Shown: positions 1 through 8,494, numbered from the stretch's first letter. The stretch: DNA of 64,000 nt from Streptomyces sp. NBC_00440 (GCF_036014215.1 NZ_CP107921.1:7003501-7067500); one strand, 5' to 3'. A program made the numbers and translations. The notes: a model not told the origin generated them from the sequence alone.

Positions 1-575
1 TCAGCGACAAAACCGGGGCGGTCGCCGACCGCGACGGGCTCCTTGCCGAGCTCGCGGGCGAGGTCGGTGACGGCTTCGACGGCCGTCGGAGCGGTCAGCA
101 CCGATGAGACCACCTCGACCAGCTTCATCGCCGGCGCCGGATTGAAGAAGTGCAGGCCCAGGACGCGCTCGGGGTGCGAGGTGTCGGCGGCGAGCCGGGT
201 CACGGACAGGGCGTTGGTGCCGGTGGCCAGGACCGCGGTGGGGCGCACGATCCCGTCCAGGGCGCGGAGGACCTGCTGCTTCGTCTCGTACGACTCCGGC
301 ACGACCTCGATCACCAGGTCGGCGTCGGCCGCGGCCTGGAGGTCGGAGAAGGTGCGGAACCGGGCGAGGACGTCCAGCCGCTCCTGATCGGTGAGGCGCT
401 CCCGCTGCACGGCGCGGGCGGTGGAGGCTTCCAGTGCCGCCACGGCGCGGGCCGCGGCGTCGGGGCTGACGTCGATTCCGATGACCTCGCGACCGCCGCG
501 GGTCAGGACCTCGGCGATGCCGGTGCCCATGGTGCCGAGGCCGACCACGGCGATGGTGTGGAGAGGGATGTCCAT
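1..575 (-). CDS. 3-hydroxyacyl-CoA (3-hydroxybutyryl-CoA) dehydrogenase, N-terminal part, cut by window edge
   Basis: Only the first 191 codons lie in the window; the 3' end runs off the left edge. The N-terminus carries a Rossmann NAD-binding motif (VGLGTMGTGIAEVL, about residues 9-22), followed by VIEVVPES and LHFFNPAPAMKLVEVV, which are hallmarks of the 3-hydroxyacyl-CoA dehydrogenase family; the last visible residues (GDRPGFVA) are the conserved start of the C-terminal domain. Such enzymes oxidise 3-hydroxyacyl-CoA to 3-ketoacyl-CoA with NAD in cytosolic fatty-acid or butyrate metabolism. The ATG is preceded by CTGGAG. The gene lies downstream of the amine-catabolism cluster on the same strand but is separated from it by 441 bp with a hairpin, so it probably has its own promoter. 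Confidence 0.85.
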   Translation of the reverse strand, partial: MDIPLHTIAVVGLGTMGTGIAEVLTRGGREVIGIDVSPDAAARAVAALEASTARAVQRERLTDQERLDVLARFRTFSDLQAAADADLVIEVVPESYETKQQVLRALDGIVRPTAVLATGTNALSVTRLAADTSHPERVLGLHFFNPAPAMKLVEVVSSVLTAPTAVEAVTDLARELGKEPVAVGDRPGFVA

Positions 576-918
576 CAGGGGACTCCAGGGATGAGTGACG
601 ACTGAGGGGTGCACGCGGTGCCCGGCCGTACCAGCGGTACACCGGGGGCGTGCGTGAGGTGTCGTGAGAGGGGCCGACGGACCCGGTCCCGGGGCCACGT
701 CGTACAGAAGTGCTGAACCGACAGACACTCGTGGCGGCTGCGTCACCAGGCCGCGCTGAGGTGGAACGAGCGGGAGGGTGTCCCGCTCACTTGAGACTAA
801 CCGGTGAGTAACGAGCGCGCCATCCCTGGAGCGCTGTGATCTGGATCGCTGCTGCGCCGTTGGATCGCCGCGGCGCCGGCGGCCGGGGGTACGACGCGGC
901 CGGGGTACGACGCCGCCG

Positions 919-944
919 GGGCCGGCACACGGTGGTGCCGGCCC
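919..944. terminator. Hairpin terminator after the SDR gene
   Basis: Perfect inverted repeat GGGCCGGCAC/GTGCCGGCCC with a 6-base loop, about 70 bases past the SDR stop codon on the minus strand. There is no T-tract, as is usual for streptomycete terminators. Confidence 0.6.
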
Positions 945-972
945 GGTGAGAGGTGAGAGGTGAGAGGTGAGA
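945..972. repeat. Tandem heptamer repeat (GGTGAGA x4)
   Basis: Four exact head-to-tail copies of GGTGAGA followed by degenerate GGTGAG units up to the 3' end of the SDR gene. Probably generated by slippage; no function is apparent. Confidence 0.8.
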
Positions 973-1016
973 GGGGTGAGGTGCGAGGTGAGGCGGGTGA
1001 GCTGTGCGGCAGGGCG

Positions 1017-1811
1017 TCAGACGGGCGTGACGTACGCGCCCGCGATCCCGCCGTCGACCAGGAACTCGGCGGCGTTGACGAAGGAGGAGTCGTCGCTGGC
1101 GAGGAAGGCGACGGCGGACGCGATCTCCTCGGGCTCGGCGAACCGGCCGACGGGGACGTGCACCAGCCGGCGCTCGGCGAGCGCCGGATCGTCGGCGAAC
1201 AGCTTCTTCAGGAGCGGGGTGTTCACCGGACCCGGGCACAGGGCGTTGACCCGGATGCCCTCGCGGGCGAACTGCACGCCCAGTTCGCGCGACATGGAGA
1301 GCACGCCGCCCTTGGATGCGGAGTAGCTGATCTGGGAGGTGGCGGCACCCATCACGGCCACGAAGGACGCGGTGTTGATGATGGAGCCGCGGCGCTGGTC
1401 CCGCATATAGGGCAGGGCGTGCTTGCAGCAGAGGTAGACCGAGGTGAGGTTGACCTCCTGCACGCGCTTCCAGGCGTCCAGTTCCGTGGTGAGGATCGAG
1501 TTGTCGTCGGGCGGCGAGATACCGGCGTTGTTGAAGGCGATGTCGACCGAGCCGTAGGTGTCGAAGGCGGTCCTGTAGAGCGCCTCGACCTGGTCGGATT
1601 CGACCACGTCCACCTGGACGAAGAGGCCGCCGACCTCGGCGGCGGCGGCCTTGCCCGCCTTGTCGTCGATGTCGGCGCAGACGACGTTGGCGCCTTCGGA
1701 TGCCAGCCTGCGGGCGGTGGCGAGCCCGATGCCGCTGGCGGCTCCGGTGATCACTGCGGTGCGGCCCACCAGCCGGCGGCACACGGGGCTCTGGTCGGTC
1801 ACTTCAGTCAC
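1017..1811 (-). CDS. SDR-family NAD(P)-dependent oxidoreductase
   Basis: A 264-residue classical short-chain dehydrogenase. The cofactor motif TGAASGIG lies near residue 24, NNAG near residue 100, and the catalytic Ser and YxxxK appear in ISYSASKGG; the PGPVNTPL segment after the active site is also typical. The GTG start lies two bases after the stop of the aldehyde dehydrogenase; a second in-frame GTG three codons later (1802) is an alternative. As the last gene of the ligase-aldehyde dehydrogenase-SDR operon it probably oxidises an alcohol or hydroxyl intermediate of the amine pathway, but its substrate cannot be read from the sequence. Confidence 0.85.
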   Translation of the reverse strand: MTEVTDQSPVCRRLVGRTAVITGAASGIGLATARRLASEGANVVCADIDDKAGKAAAAEVGGLFVQVDVVESDQVEALYRTAFDTYGSVDIAFNNAGISPPDDNSILTTELDAWKRVQEVNLTSVYLCCKHALPYMRDQRRGSIINTASFVAVMGAATSQISYSASKGGVLSMSRELGVQFAREGIRVNALCPGPVNTPLLKKLFADDPALAERRLVHVPVGRFAEPEEIASAVAFLASDDSSFVNAAEFLVDGGIAGAYVTPV

Positions 1812-1812
1812 T

Positions 1813-3186
1813 TCAGTACCCCTTGGCTGCGATGAAGACGTTCTTGGTCTCGGTGAAGGCGGACAGTGCGTCCGGACCCAGCTCACGGCCGAGTCCGGAC
1901 TGTTTGAATCCCCCGAAGGGGGTCGAATAGCGCACGCTGCTGTGGGAGTTGACGGAGAGGTTGCCGGCCGCGACAGCGCGCGAGACGCGCAGCGCCCGGC
2001 CGACGTCGCGGGTCCACAGGGAGCCGGAGAGCCCGTAGTCGGTGGCGTTGGCGATCCGGATCGCATCGGCCTCGTCGTCGAAGGGGAGGACGACGGCGAC
2101 CGGGCCGAAGATCTCCTCGACGGCCGTACGGTCGTCGGGGCGCCCTTCCAGGACGGTGGCCGGATACCAGAAGCCCTTGCCCGTGGGCGCCTCGCCGCGG
2201 ATGGCGGCCGGTGTCCCCTCGGGAACGTAGGACCGTACCCGTTCGCGCTGGGCGTGGGAGATCAGCGGGCCCATCCGGGTGGCGGGGTCGGCGGGATCGC
2301 CGGCCACGAACGCTCTGACCGCGGGCTCCAGCAGCTCCATGTAGCGGTCGTAGACCGAGCGCTGGACGAGGATGCGGCTGCGGGCGCAGCAGTCCTGGCC
2401 GGTGTTGTCGAGGAAGGATCCGGGGGTGGCGGCCGCTGCGGCCTCGATGTCGGCGTCGGCGAAGACGATGTTGGGGCTCTTGCCGCCCAGTTCCAGGGTC
2501 AGTCGCTTGGTCTGCTCCGCGCAGCGGGCCGCGATCCGCCGGCCCGTGGCGGTGGAGCCGGTGAAGACGACCTTGGCGACGCCGGGGTGGTCGACGAGGG
2601 CGGCGCCGGTGACCGGGCCCTCACCCGGCAGGACCTGGAAGAGGCCCTCGGGGAGTCCGGCGTCCAGCGCGTACTGCGCGAGCCGGAGCGCGGTGAGGGG
2701 GGTGGTCTCGGCCGGTTTGAGGAGGACCGCGTTGCCGGCCGCGAGCGCGGGGGCGGTGCCCCAGGCGGCGATCGGCATCGGGAAGTTCCAGGGGGCGATC
2801 ACGGCGACGATGCCGAGCGGTTCCTGGAAGGTGACGTTCAGACCGCCCGCGACCGGGATCTGGGCGCCGTTGAGGCGTTCCACTCCGCCGGCGGCGTAGT
2901 GCAGCAGATCGCGGACGTTGCCCGCCTCCCACTCGGCGTTGCCCAGCGGGTGGCCGGCCTCCTGCATCTCCAGCCGGGCGAGCGGCCCGCGGTGGGCGTC
3001 CACGACGTCGGCGAACCGGCGCAGTATGCGGGCCCGGTCGGCGGGTGCCAGGGCGGCCCACTTCACCTGGGCGGCGCCGGCCCGGCGTACTGCGGCGTCG
3101 ACCTCGGCGGGGGATGTGGTGGGGACGGTGGCCACCAGTTCCTCGTTGGCCGGATTGATGATGTCCAGCTCGTGCACATTGACCAT
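1813..3186 (-). CDS. NAD(P)-dependent aldehyde dehydrogenase of an amine-catabolism operon
   Basis: A 457-residue member of the aldehyde dehydrogenase superfamily, full length for the family. Seen: APWNFP with the oxyanion Asn134, FTGSTATG nucleotide motif (208-215), general base Glu232 in LELGGK, and nucleophile Cys266 in GQDCCA. The ATG was preferred over an upstream GTG at 3201 because GAGGA lies 8 bases before it. The gene starts 11 bases after the stop of the glutamine-synthetase-like gene. By context it probably oxidises the aldehyde of a gamma-glutamylated amine (gamma-glutamyl-aminoacetaldehyde or gamma-glutamyl-aminobutyraldehyde), as PuuC does in polyamine catabolism; the substrate is inferred. 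Confidence 0.88.
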   Translation of the reverse strand: MVNVHELDIINPANEELVATVPTTSPAEVDAAVRRAGAAQVKWAALAPADRARILRRFADVVDAHRGPLARLEMQEAGHPLGNAEWEAGNVRDLLHYAAGGVERLNGAQIPVAGGLNVTFQEPLGIVAVIAPWNFPMPIAAWGTAPALAAGNAVLLKPAETTPLTALRLAQYALDAGLPEGLFQVLPGEGPVTGAALVDHPGVAKVVFTGSTATGRRIAARCAEQTKRLTLELGGKSPNIVFADADIEAAAAATPGSFLDNTGQDCCARSRILVQRSVYDRYMELLEPAVRAFVAGDPADPATRMGPLISHAQRERVRSYVPEGTPAAIRGEAPTGKGFWYPATVLEGRPDDRTAVEEIFGPVAVVLPFDDEADAIRIANATDYGLSGSLWTRDVGRALRVSRAVAAGNLSVNSHSSVRYSTPFGGFKQSGLGRELGPDALSAFTETKNVFIAAKGY

Positions 3187-3197
3187 GTGGTTGTTCC

Positions 3198-4565
3198 TCA
3201 CATGCGCTCGAAGGAGCGGAAGCGTTCCCAGTCGGTGACGGCCGCGTCGTAGGCGTCCTGTTCGACGCGGGCCATGTGGCGGTAGTGGTCGACGACCTCG
3301 TCGCCGAAGGCTTCCCGGGCGATCGGGCTGTTCTCCCAGCGCTCGGCGGCCTCGCGGAGCGTGGTGGGGACATGTACGGCGTCGCTGTTGTAGGCGTTGC
3401 CGGTGCAGGGCTCGGGGAGTTCCAGCTCGTTCTCCACCCCGTACAGGCCGGCTGCGACCATCGCGGCGACCGCCAGATAGGGGTTCACATCGCCGCCGGG
3501 CAGCCGGTTCTCCAGCCGGTGCGAGCGGCCGTGGCCGATCACCCGCAGTGCGCAGGTCCGGTTGTCAGGGCCCCAGGCGACGGCGGTGGGCGCGAAGGAG
3601 CCGTCGCGGAAGCGCTTGTACGAGTTGATGTTCGGGGCGTAGAAGAGCGTGAAGTCCCGCATGGCGGCGGCCTGTCCCGCGAGGAAGTGCCGCATGACCT
3701 GCGACATGCCGTACGGGCCGTTGTCGTCGGCCAGCACGGGCCGGCCGTCCGCGTCCTGCAGCGAGAGATGGATATGGCAGGAGTTGCCCTCCCGCTCGTC
3801 GTACTTCGCCATGAAGGTGAGCGACATGCCCTCCTGGGCCGCGATCTCCTTGGCGCCGGTCTTGTAGATGCTGTGCTGGTCGCAGGTGGTGAGCGCCTCG
3901 TCGTACACGAACACGATCTCGTGCTGGCCGAGGTTGCACTCGCCCTTGGCGGACTCGACCGTCATGCCGGCCCCGCCCATCTCGTTGCGGATGCGGCGCA
4001 GCAGTGGTTCGACCCGGCCGGTGCCGAGCACCGAGTAGTCGGCGTTGTACTGGTTGGCCGGATTCATCTGGCGGTAGCCGCGGGACCAGCCCTCTTCGTA
4101 GGTGTCCTTGAAGAGCATGAACTCCAGCTCGGTGCCGGCGTACGCGCTCCAGCCCCGCTCGGCGAGCCGGTCCAGCTGGCGGCGCAGGATCTGCCGGGGG
4201 GAGGCGACGACCGGCGAGCGGTCGTGCCAGGCCAGGTCGGCGGTGATGAGTGCGGTGCCGGGGTTCCAGGGGGTGCGGCGCAGGGTCGCGGCGTCGCCGT
4301 GCATGGCGAAATCTCCGTAACCGCGCTCCCAGGAGGACATTTCGTAGCCCCCGACGGTATTCAGGTCCACATCCACGGCGAGGAGGTAGTTGCAGCCCTC
4401 CGTGCCGTGTTCGAGGACGGTGTCGAGGAAGTAGCGGGCGGCGAACCGCTTGCCCTGGAGCCTGCCTTGCATATCCGTGAAGGCGAGGACGACAGTGTCG
4501 ATCTCTCCGGCGTCAACGAGGACTCCGAGTTCCTCGGTCGAGAGTGGGGGCGTGCGGTCAGCCAC
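3198..4565 (-). CDS. Glutamine synthetase-like gamma-glutamyl-amine ligase (GlnA4/PuuA-type)
   Basis: A 455-residue glutamine synthetase fold. Catalytic motifs are kept: GTELEF (Glu146, Glu148), NLGQHE, the CHIHLSL histidine segment and the R-x-E-x-R signature in SHRLENR. The N-terminal loop MQGRLQGKR differs from true ammonia-assimilating GlnA, and the C-terminal adenylation tyrosine motif is not recognisable. With the neighbouring aldehyde dehydrogenase, permease and gamma-glutamyl hydrolase this argues for an enzyme that joins glutamate to a small amine using ATP. The same layout is known around S. coelicolor glnA4, whose product glutamylates ethanolamine; polyamine is the alternative. The GTG start is preceded by AGGAGG at 7 bases, better than an upstream ATG. 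It begins a three-gene minus-strand operon. Confidence 0.85.
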   Translation of the reverse strand: MADRTPPLSTEELGVLVDAGEIDTVVLAFTDMQGRLQGKRFAARYFLDTVLEHGTEGCNYLLAVDVDLNTVGGYEMSSWERGYGDFAMHGDAATLRRTPWNPGTALITADLAWHDRSPVVASPRQILRRQLDRLAERGWSAYAGTELEFMLFKDTYEEGWSRGYRQMNPANQYNADYSVLGTGRVEPLLRRIRNEMGGAGMTVESAKGECNLGQHEIVFVYDEALTTCDQHSIYKTGAKEIAAQEGMSLTFMAKYDEREGNSCHIHLSLQDADGRPVLADDNGPYGMSQVMRHFLAGQAAAMRDFTLFYAPNINSYKRFRDGSFAPTAVAWGPDNRTCALRVIGHGRSHRLENRLPGGDVNPYLAVAAMVAAGLYGVENELELPEPCTGNAYNSDAVHVPTTLREAAERWENSPIAREAFGDEVVDHYRHMARVEQDAYDAAVTDWERFRSFERM

Positions 4566-4599
4566 GGTTCTGCCTCCTGTCACTGCATCCGGAGGTCAT

Positions 4600-4620
4600 A
4601 AGGTATGCGGGTGAACCATT
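4600..4620 (+). promoter_or_regulatory. Candidate operator 1 of the FadR-type regulator
   Basis: The pattern AAGGT-A-TGCGG-G-TGAACC-A-TT sits in the 74-bp divergent gap between the ligase and regulator genes. It agrees with site 2 before the permease at 18 of 21 positions and has the inverted core GGT-N10-ACC. Position and duplication fit an operator for the neighbouring GntR/FadR protein. Confidence 0.6.
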
Positions 4621-4639
4621 GATTGGGAAGGTGTTGGTG

Positions 4640-5371
4640 ATGGACGGTGCGTTGGACCGGCTTGCGCCCGTGCTGCGGCCGGTGCGCGCGGGCAACGGTT
4701 TCGAGGAGGCACTGGAGCAGATACTCCAGATAGTCCGGCTCGGTCTGGTCCCGCAGGGTGAACGGCTGCCTTCCGAAAGGGAGTTGGCCGAGCGGCTGCA
4801 GATCAGCCGGGTGACCCTGCGCGAGGTGCTGAAGGTACTCCAGGACCAGGGCCTGGTGGAGGCGAGGCGCGGGCGCTACGGCGGCACCTTCGTACGGGTG
4901 CGTACGGAAAATCCCGGCGAGGCCGAACTGCGGCGCCGGATCGGGAAGACCGATGTCGAGGACGCCCTGCGCTTCCGGGAGGTGCTGGAGGTCGGCGCGG
5001 CCGGACTGTGCGCGACGCACGGGCTGACCGGCATGGAGAGCGACCGGCTGCGCTCCGCGCTCGCGGCGACCCATGACGCGCCGCTGGCGGACTACCGCAG
5101 GCGCGACACGATGCTGCATCTGACGCTCGCGGAGCTGTCCGGTTCGGCGTCGCTGGCGGCCCAGTACGCGGCGGTGCGGGCGGGCGTGAACGACCTGCTG
5201 GACTGCATTCCGCTGCTGGTACGGAATCTGGAGCATTCGCAGGCCCAGCACAGTGCACTGGTGGAGGCGGTGCTGGAGGGTGACGCGGACGGCGCGCGCG
5301 AGGTGATGCGCGAGCACTGCTGCGGGACCGCCGCCCTCCTGCGGGGATTCCTGACAACCCCAGCGCCCTGA
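4640..5371 (+). CDS. FadR/GntR-family transcriptional regulator of the amine cluster
   Basis: A 243-residue regulator with an N-terminal winged helix (LPSERELAERLQISRVTLREVLKVL, roughly residues 45-70, with LVEARRGRYGGTFV as the wing) and a helical C-terminal FCD ligand-binding domain containing the D-x3-H-x3-A/S pattern (DTMLHLTLAELS) and later His residues that usually bind a metal. It is divergent from the ligase operon and upstream of the permease and hydrolase. In S. coelicolor a regulator in this position (EpuRI) represses the ethanolamine ligase glnA4; the same role is likely here. The ATG at 4640 has GGGAAGG before it; longer upstream frames would overlap the promoter. Confidence 0.85.
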   Translation: MDGALDRLAPVLRPVRAGNGFEEALEQILQIVRLGLVPQGERLPSERELAERLQISRVTLREVLKVLQDQGLVEARRGRYGGTFVRVRTENPGEAELRRRIGKTDVEDALRFREVLEVGAAGLCATHGLTGMESDRLRSALAATHDAPLADYRRRDTMLHLTLAELSGSASLAAQYAAVRAGVNDLLDCIPLLVRNLEHSQAQHSALVEAVLEGDADGAREVMREHCCGTAALLRGFLTTPAP

Positions 5372-5452
5372 CGGTCCGTTGGCGGGCCCCTCGGGGGTAC
5401 GGGAACTCGCCAAGTCTCGTGCAGAGGTCTTGCGCGGAACGGCGCGGGCGGC

Positions 5453-5474
5453 AAAGGTGTGCGGCTGAACCTTT
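5453..5474 (+). promoter_or_regulatory. Candidate operator 2, before the permease gene
   Basis: Perfect inverted repeat AAAGGT-N10-ACCTTT whose inner part (AAGGT-G-TGCGG-C-TGAACC-T-TT) matches site 1 at 18 of 21 positions. It lies 34 bases before the permease ATG. Confidence 0.6.
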
Positions 5475-5508
5475 ACCCGGATCCCCATCGGCGAGGCAGG
5501 AGCGGCTC

Positions 5509-6987
5509 ATGGCCGACAGCGAGGAAACCGCACGCACCGCACCACCGCCCGCGCCCTCCCCGGGCGGCGGCCCGTCGCCCGAGGACACCTATCTGGAGCG
5601 TCGGGCGCTGCGCCGGGGCAGCGCCGGGCCCCTGCTGCTGACCGGTCTGGGCGTCGCCTACGTCGTCTCCGGAGACTTCTCGGGATGGAACAACGGCCTG
5701 GCGCACGGCGGCTTCGGCGGCCTGGCCATCGCCGCCGTCCTGATGGGCCTGATGTACACCTGCCTGGTCTTCGCGCTGGCGGAGCTGTCCTCGATCCTGC
5801 CGACCGCGGGCGGTGGTTACGGCTTCGCCCGGCGCGCGCTGGGCACCTGGGGCGGCTTTCTGACCGGAACCGCGATCCTCATCGAATATGTGCTGGCGCC
5901 CGCCGCGATCGCCATCTTCCTCGGTGACTATGTCGAAGCGCTCGGCCTGTTCGGCCTGCACTCCGGCTGGCCGGTCTATCTCGCCTGCTTCGTGATCTTC
6001 ATCGGCATCCATCTGTGGGGCGTCGGCGAGGCGCTGCGGTTCAGCCTGGTCGTCACCGCGATAGCCGTCGCCGCGATCGTCGTCTTCGCGCTGGCCGCGC
6101 TCACCGACTTCCATGTGGACACGCTCAACGACATCCCGGTCAGGAGCGGCGCCCTCGGTGCCAACTCCTGGCTGCCGTTCGGTGTTCTGGGCATCTGGGC
6201 GGCCTTCCCGTTCGGTATGTGGTTCTTCCTCGGCGTCGAGGGCGTACCTCTGGCAGCCGAGGAGACCAGGGACCCGGCCCGCGTCCTGCCGAAGGCGATG
6301 GCCGCCGCGATGGGCATTCTGCTGCTGCTCGCCCTGGTCACCTTCACCGCGGCGACCGGTGCCCGCGGCTCCGCGGCTATCCAGTCGGTGGGCGATCCAC
6401 TGGTCCACGCGCTGCAGCCGCACGGCGAGCCGACCGTGGTCAGCCGGATCGTCAACTACGCGGGTCTCGCGGGCCTGGTCGCCTCGTTCTTCTCCCTCAT
6501 CTTCGCCGGCTCGCGGCAGCTCTTCGCGCTCTCCCGGGCCGGCTACCTCCCCCGTTTCCTCTCCCTCACCAGCCGGCGCAAGGCGCCCTACCTCGGCCTG
6601 CTGATCCCCGGCGCGCTGGGCTTCGCGCTCGCCGCGGCCACCGGCGACGGCGCCCGGATGCTGAATGTCGCGGTCTTCGGCGCCACCATCTCCTACGCGC
6701 TGATGTCGCTCTCGCACATCGTGCTGCGCCGCCGTGAACCCGGCCTGTACCGCCCGTACCGCACCCCCGGCGGGATGCTGACCTCGTCCGTCGCGTTCGT
6801 GCTGGCCTGCTCGGCGCTGGTCGCGACCTTCCTGGTCGACAAGGAGGCCGCCTTCATCGCGCTGGGTGTCTACGGCGTGGCGCTCGCCTACTTCGCCTGC
6901 TACTCCCGCCACCATCTGGTGGCCGCGGCGCCCGAGGAGGAATTCGCGGCGCTGGCGGCGGCCGAGGCCGAACTCGAACGAGGCTGA
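5509..6987 (+). CDS. APC-superfamily amine permease, ethanolamine permease (Eat)-like
   Basis: A 492-residue polytopic membrane protein with about 12 hydrophobic helices. The N-terminus reads VAYVVSGDFSGWNNGL, a feature of the ethanolamine permease branch of the APC superfamily, and LAELSSILPTAGGGYGFARRALG is the typical APC second-helix region. The conserved helix-6 loop GVEGVPLAAEETRDP is also present. The ATG has AGGCAGGAG upstream. It follows the regulator by 137 bp and probably imports the amine that the divergent ligase glutamylates. The 3' part is Ala/Glu-rich and cytosolic. Confidence 0.82.
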   Translation: MADSEETARTAPPPAPSPGGGPSPEDTYLERRALRRGSAGPLLLTGLGVAYVVSGDFSGWNNGLAHGGFGGLAIAAVLMGLMYTCLVFALAELSSILPTAGGGYGFARRALGTWGGFLTGTAILIEYVLAPAAIAIFLGDYVEALGLFGLHSGWPVYLACFVIFIGIHLWGVGEALRFSLVVTAIAVAAIVVFALAALTDFHVDTLNDIPVRSGALGANSWLPFGVLGIWAAFPFGMWFFLGVEGVPLAAEETRDPARVLPKAMAAAMGILLLLALVTFTAATGARGSAAIQSVGDPLVHALQPHGEPTVVSRIVNYAGLAGLVASFFSLIFAGSRQLFALSRAGYLPRFLSLTSRRKAPYLGLLIPGALGFALAAATGDGARMLNVAVFGATISYALMSLSHIVLRRREPGLYRPYRTPGGMLTSSVAFVLACSALVATFLVDKEAAFIALGVYGVALAYFACYSRHHLVAAAPEEEFAALAAAEAELERG

Positions 6988-7075
6988 CCCCGGCCGGCGG
7001 CCCGGCCCCGCACTCCGGCGGCCGCCGACCACACGCCAACCACACGCCCCGCCATCCACACGCACGGAGGAGCCG

Positions 7076-7774
7076 ATGTCCCAGCCGCTGATCGGCATCA
7101 GCACGTATCTGGAGGAGGCCCGGTGGGGGGTGTGGTCGCTCCCCGCGGCGGTGCTGCCCGCCGGCTACCACCGGCTGGTGCAGCGCGCGGGTGGGCTCGC
7201 GGCGCTACTGCCGCCGGACAGTCCGTCGGCAGCCGCGTCGGCCGTCGCCCGTCTGGACGGGCTGGTGATCGCAGGCGGGGCGGACGTCGAGCCCGCCCGC
7301 TACGGCGCGGCCGCGCACTCCAGGACCGGGCCGCCCGCCCTGGACCGGGACGCCTGGGAACTGGCCCTGATCGAGGCCGCGTTGGAGTGCGGCGTACCGC
7401 TGCTGGGCGTCTGCCGCGGACTGCAACTGCTGAACGTGGCGCTGGGCGGCACCCTTGTCCAGCACCTCGAAGGGCACGCCGGTGCGCCCGGCGTCTTCGG
7501 ACGGCATGTCATCAGGCCCGTCCCCGGGACACTGCTGGGCAGGACGCTGCCCGAGCCGGTGTCCGTGCCGACCTACCACCATCAGGCGGTGGACCGGCTC
7601 GGCCGCGGGCTGCTCGGTTCGGCGTATGCCGAGGACGGCACCGTCGAGGCCTTGGAGCTGCCCGGCGCGCGTGCTTTCACCCTGGCCGTGCAGTGGCATC
7701 CGGAGGCCGGGGACGACACCCGGGTGGTGGCCGCGCTGGTGGCGGCGGCCCGCGAGGGCTCCGCCGTGCGGTGA
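7076..7774 (+). CDS. Class I glutamine amidotransferase-like gamma-glutamyl hydrolase (PuuD-like)
   Basis: A 232-residue peptidase C26 fold. The nucleophile Cys113 is in GVCRGLQ, and the His208/Glu210 dyad in QWHPE completes the triad; VIAGGADVEPARY near residue 64 is the typical PuuD segment. Such enzymes remove the glutamate from gamma-glutamylated products after amine oxidation, so this gene closes the pathway opened by the ligase. ACGGAGGAG precedes the ATG. It starts 88 bases after the permease stop on the same strand and is probably co-transcribed. Confidence 0.87.
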   Translation: MSQPLIGISTYLEEARWGVWSLPAAVLPAGYHRLVQRAGGLAALLPPDSPSAAASAVARLDGLVIAGGADVEPARYGAAAHSRTGPPALDRDAWELALIEAALECGVPLLGVCRGLQLLNVALGGTLVQHLEGHAGAPGVFGRHVIRPVPGTLLGRTLPEPVSVPTYHHQAVDRLGRGLLGSAYAEDGTVEALELPGARAFTLAVQWHPEAGDDTRVVAALVAAAREGSAVR

Positions 7775-7869
7775 GCCGGTGAGGAGCGGCAGGTGGGCCG
7801 GCGTTTCCGGACGGACTCCCCGCCCGTCTCAGCCGCGGATGCCGTCTGCCGTGGTCGCGGCCGCGGGAT

Positions 7870-7875
7870 TACGCT
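7870..7875 (+). promoter_or_regulatory. -10 box (TACGCT) of a probable leaderless transcript
   Basis: TACGCT ends 6 bases before the ATG of the HEAT-repeat gene, which has no ribosome-binding site. This is the spacing expected if transcription starts at the A of ATG. Confidence 0.5.
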
Positions 7876-7881
7876 TCCTGC

Positions 7882-8466
7882 ATGGACGAGGCTTCCGGCA
7901 CGGACGAGGAACTGCGGTCGTTCATGGACCGGTTGCGCGGTGAGGCCGGGGGCTCGGCGGCGTACGAACGGCTGGCCGTCACCGGGGACCTGGAGGAGCT
8001 GGCCGGCGTCCTGACCGAGCCGGGACGGCCGCTGTGGGCGCGGGAGCTGGCGGCGTTCCGGCTGGGCTGCGCCGGGGACCGCCGGGCCTTCGAGGCTCTG
8101 GTGCTGCTGCTCAACCACCGTGACCCGGAGCGCTGTGCCCCGGCGGCGTACGCGCTCGCCCGCCTCGGTGACCCGCGCACCGCCCGCGCAGCGGCGGCCC
8201 TCGCGACCAACCCGCTGCGCACGGCCTACGCACTCCAGCCGGTGCGGCTGCTCACCGAGTTGCGGGCCCCCGAGTCCGCGCCCGCGCTGATCCGCACACT
8301 GGCGCCGCTGCTGGCACCCGACAGCCCTCATCCGCGGGTCGCCCTCGGCTGTGTCGAGGGGCTGGGGGTGCTCGGCGACCCGCGCGCCCGTCCGGTACTC
8401 GAAGCGGCCCTGGCCCGCCCGGCGCTGCACGTCGCGGCGTCCCGGGCGCTGGGGCTGCTCGGATAG
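7882..8466 (+). CDS. HEAT-repeat protein
   Basis: A 194-residue Ala/Leu-rich helical protein made of about five HEAT-like repeats; recurring pieces such as CAPAAYALARLGDPRTA, ALGCVEGLGVLGDPRAR and VAASRALGLLG follow the PBS-lyase/HEAT pattern with Gly-Asp-Pro turns. No catalytic motif is present. It is likely a cytosolic scaffold for a protein or cofactor. The start lacks a ribosome-binding site and sits 6 bases after a TACGCT box. It runs convergently into the radical SAM gene, 28 bases apart. Confidence 0.75.
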   Translation: MDEASGTDEELRSFMDRLRGEAGGSAAYERLAVTGDLEELAGVLTEPGRPLWARELAAFRLGCAGDRRAFEALVLLLNHRDPERCAPAAYALARLGDPRTARAAAALATNPLRTAYALQPVRLLTELRAPESAPALIRTLAPLLAPDSPHPRVALGCVEGLGVLGDPRARPVLEAALARPALHVAASRALGLLG

Positions 8467-8494
8467 GGGCAACGCCCGGCCGGGCAGGGCCCGT

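Larger units (their letters stand above)
576..1016. other. Intergenic stretch with hairpin and tandem repeats
   Basis: No credible gene is seen in these 441 bases. They hold a 10-bp-stem hairpin (919-944), four perfect copies of the heptamer GGTGAGA (945-972) with further degenerate GGTGAG copies to about 1000, and the promoter and leader region of the dehydrogenase gene to the left. An imperfect inverted pair GTACC/GGTAC sits about 60 bases before that start. Confidence 0.6.

Noticed and set aside
5473..7104. Minus-strand open frame of 543 codons opposite the permease gene
   Set aside because: Antisense shadow; composition is Gln/Arg/Gly-rich and without recognisable domain, while the plus strand encodes a clear permease.
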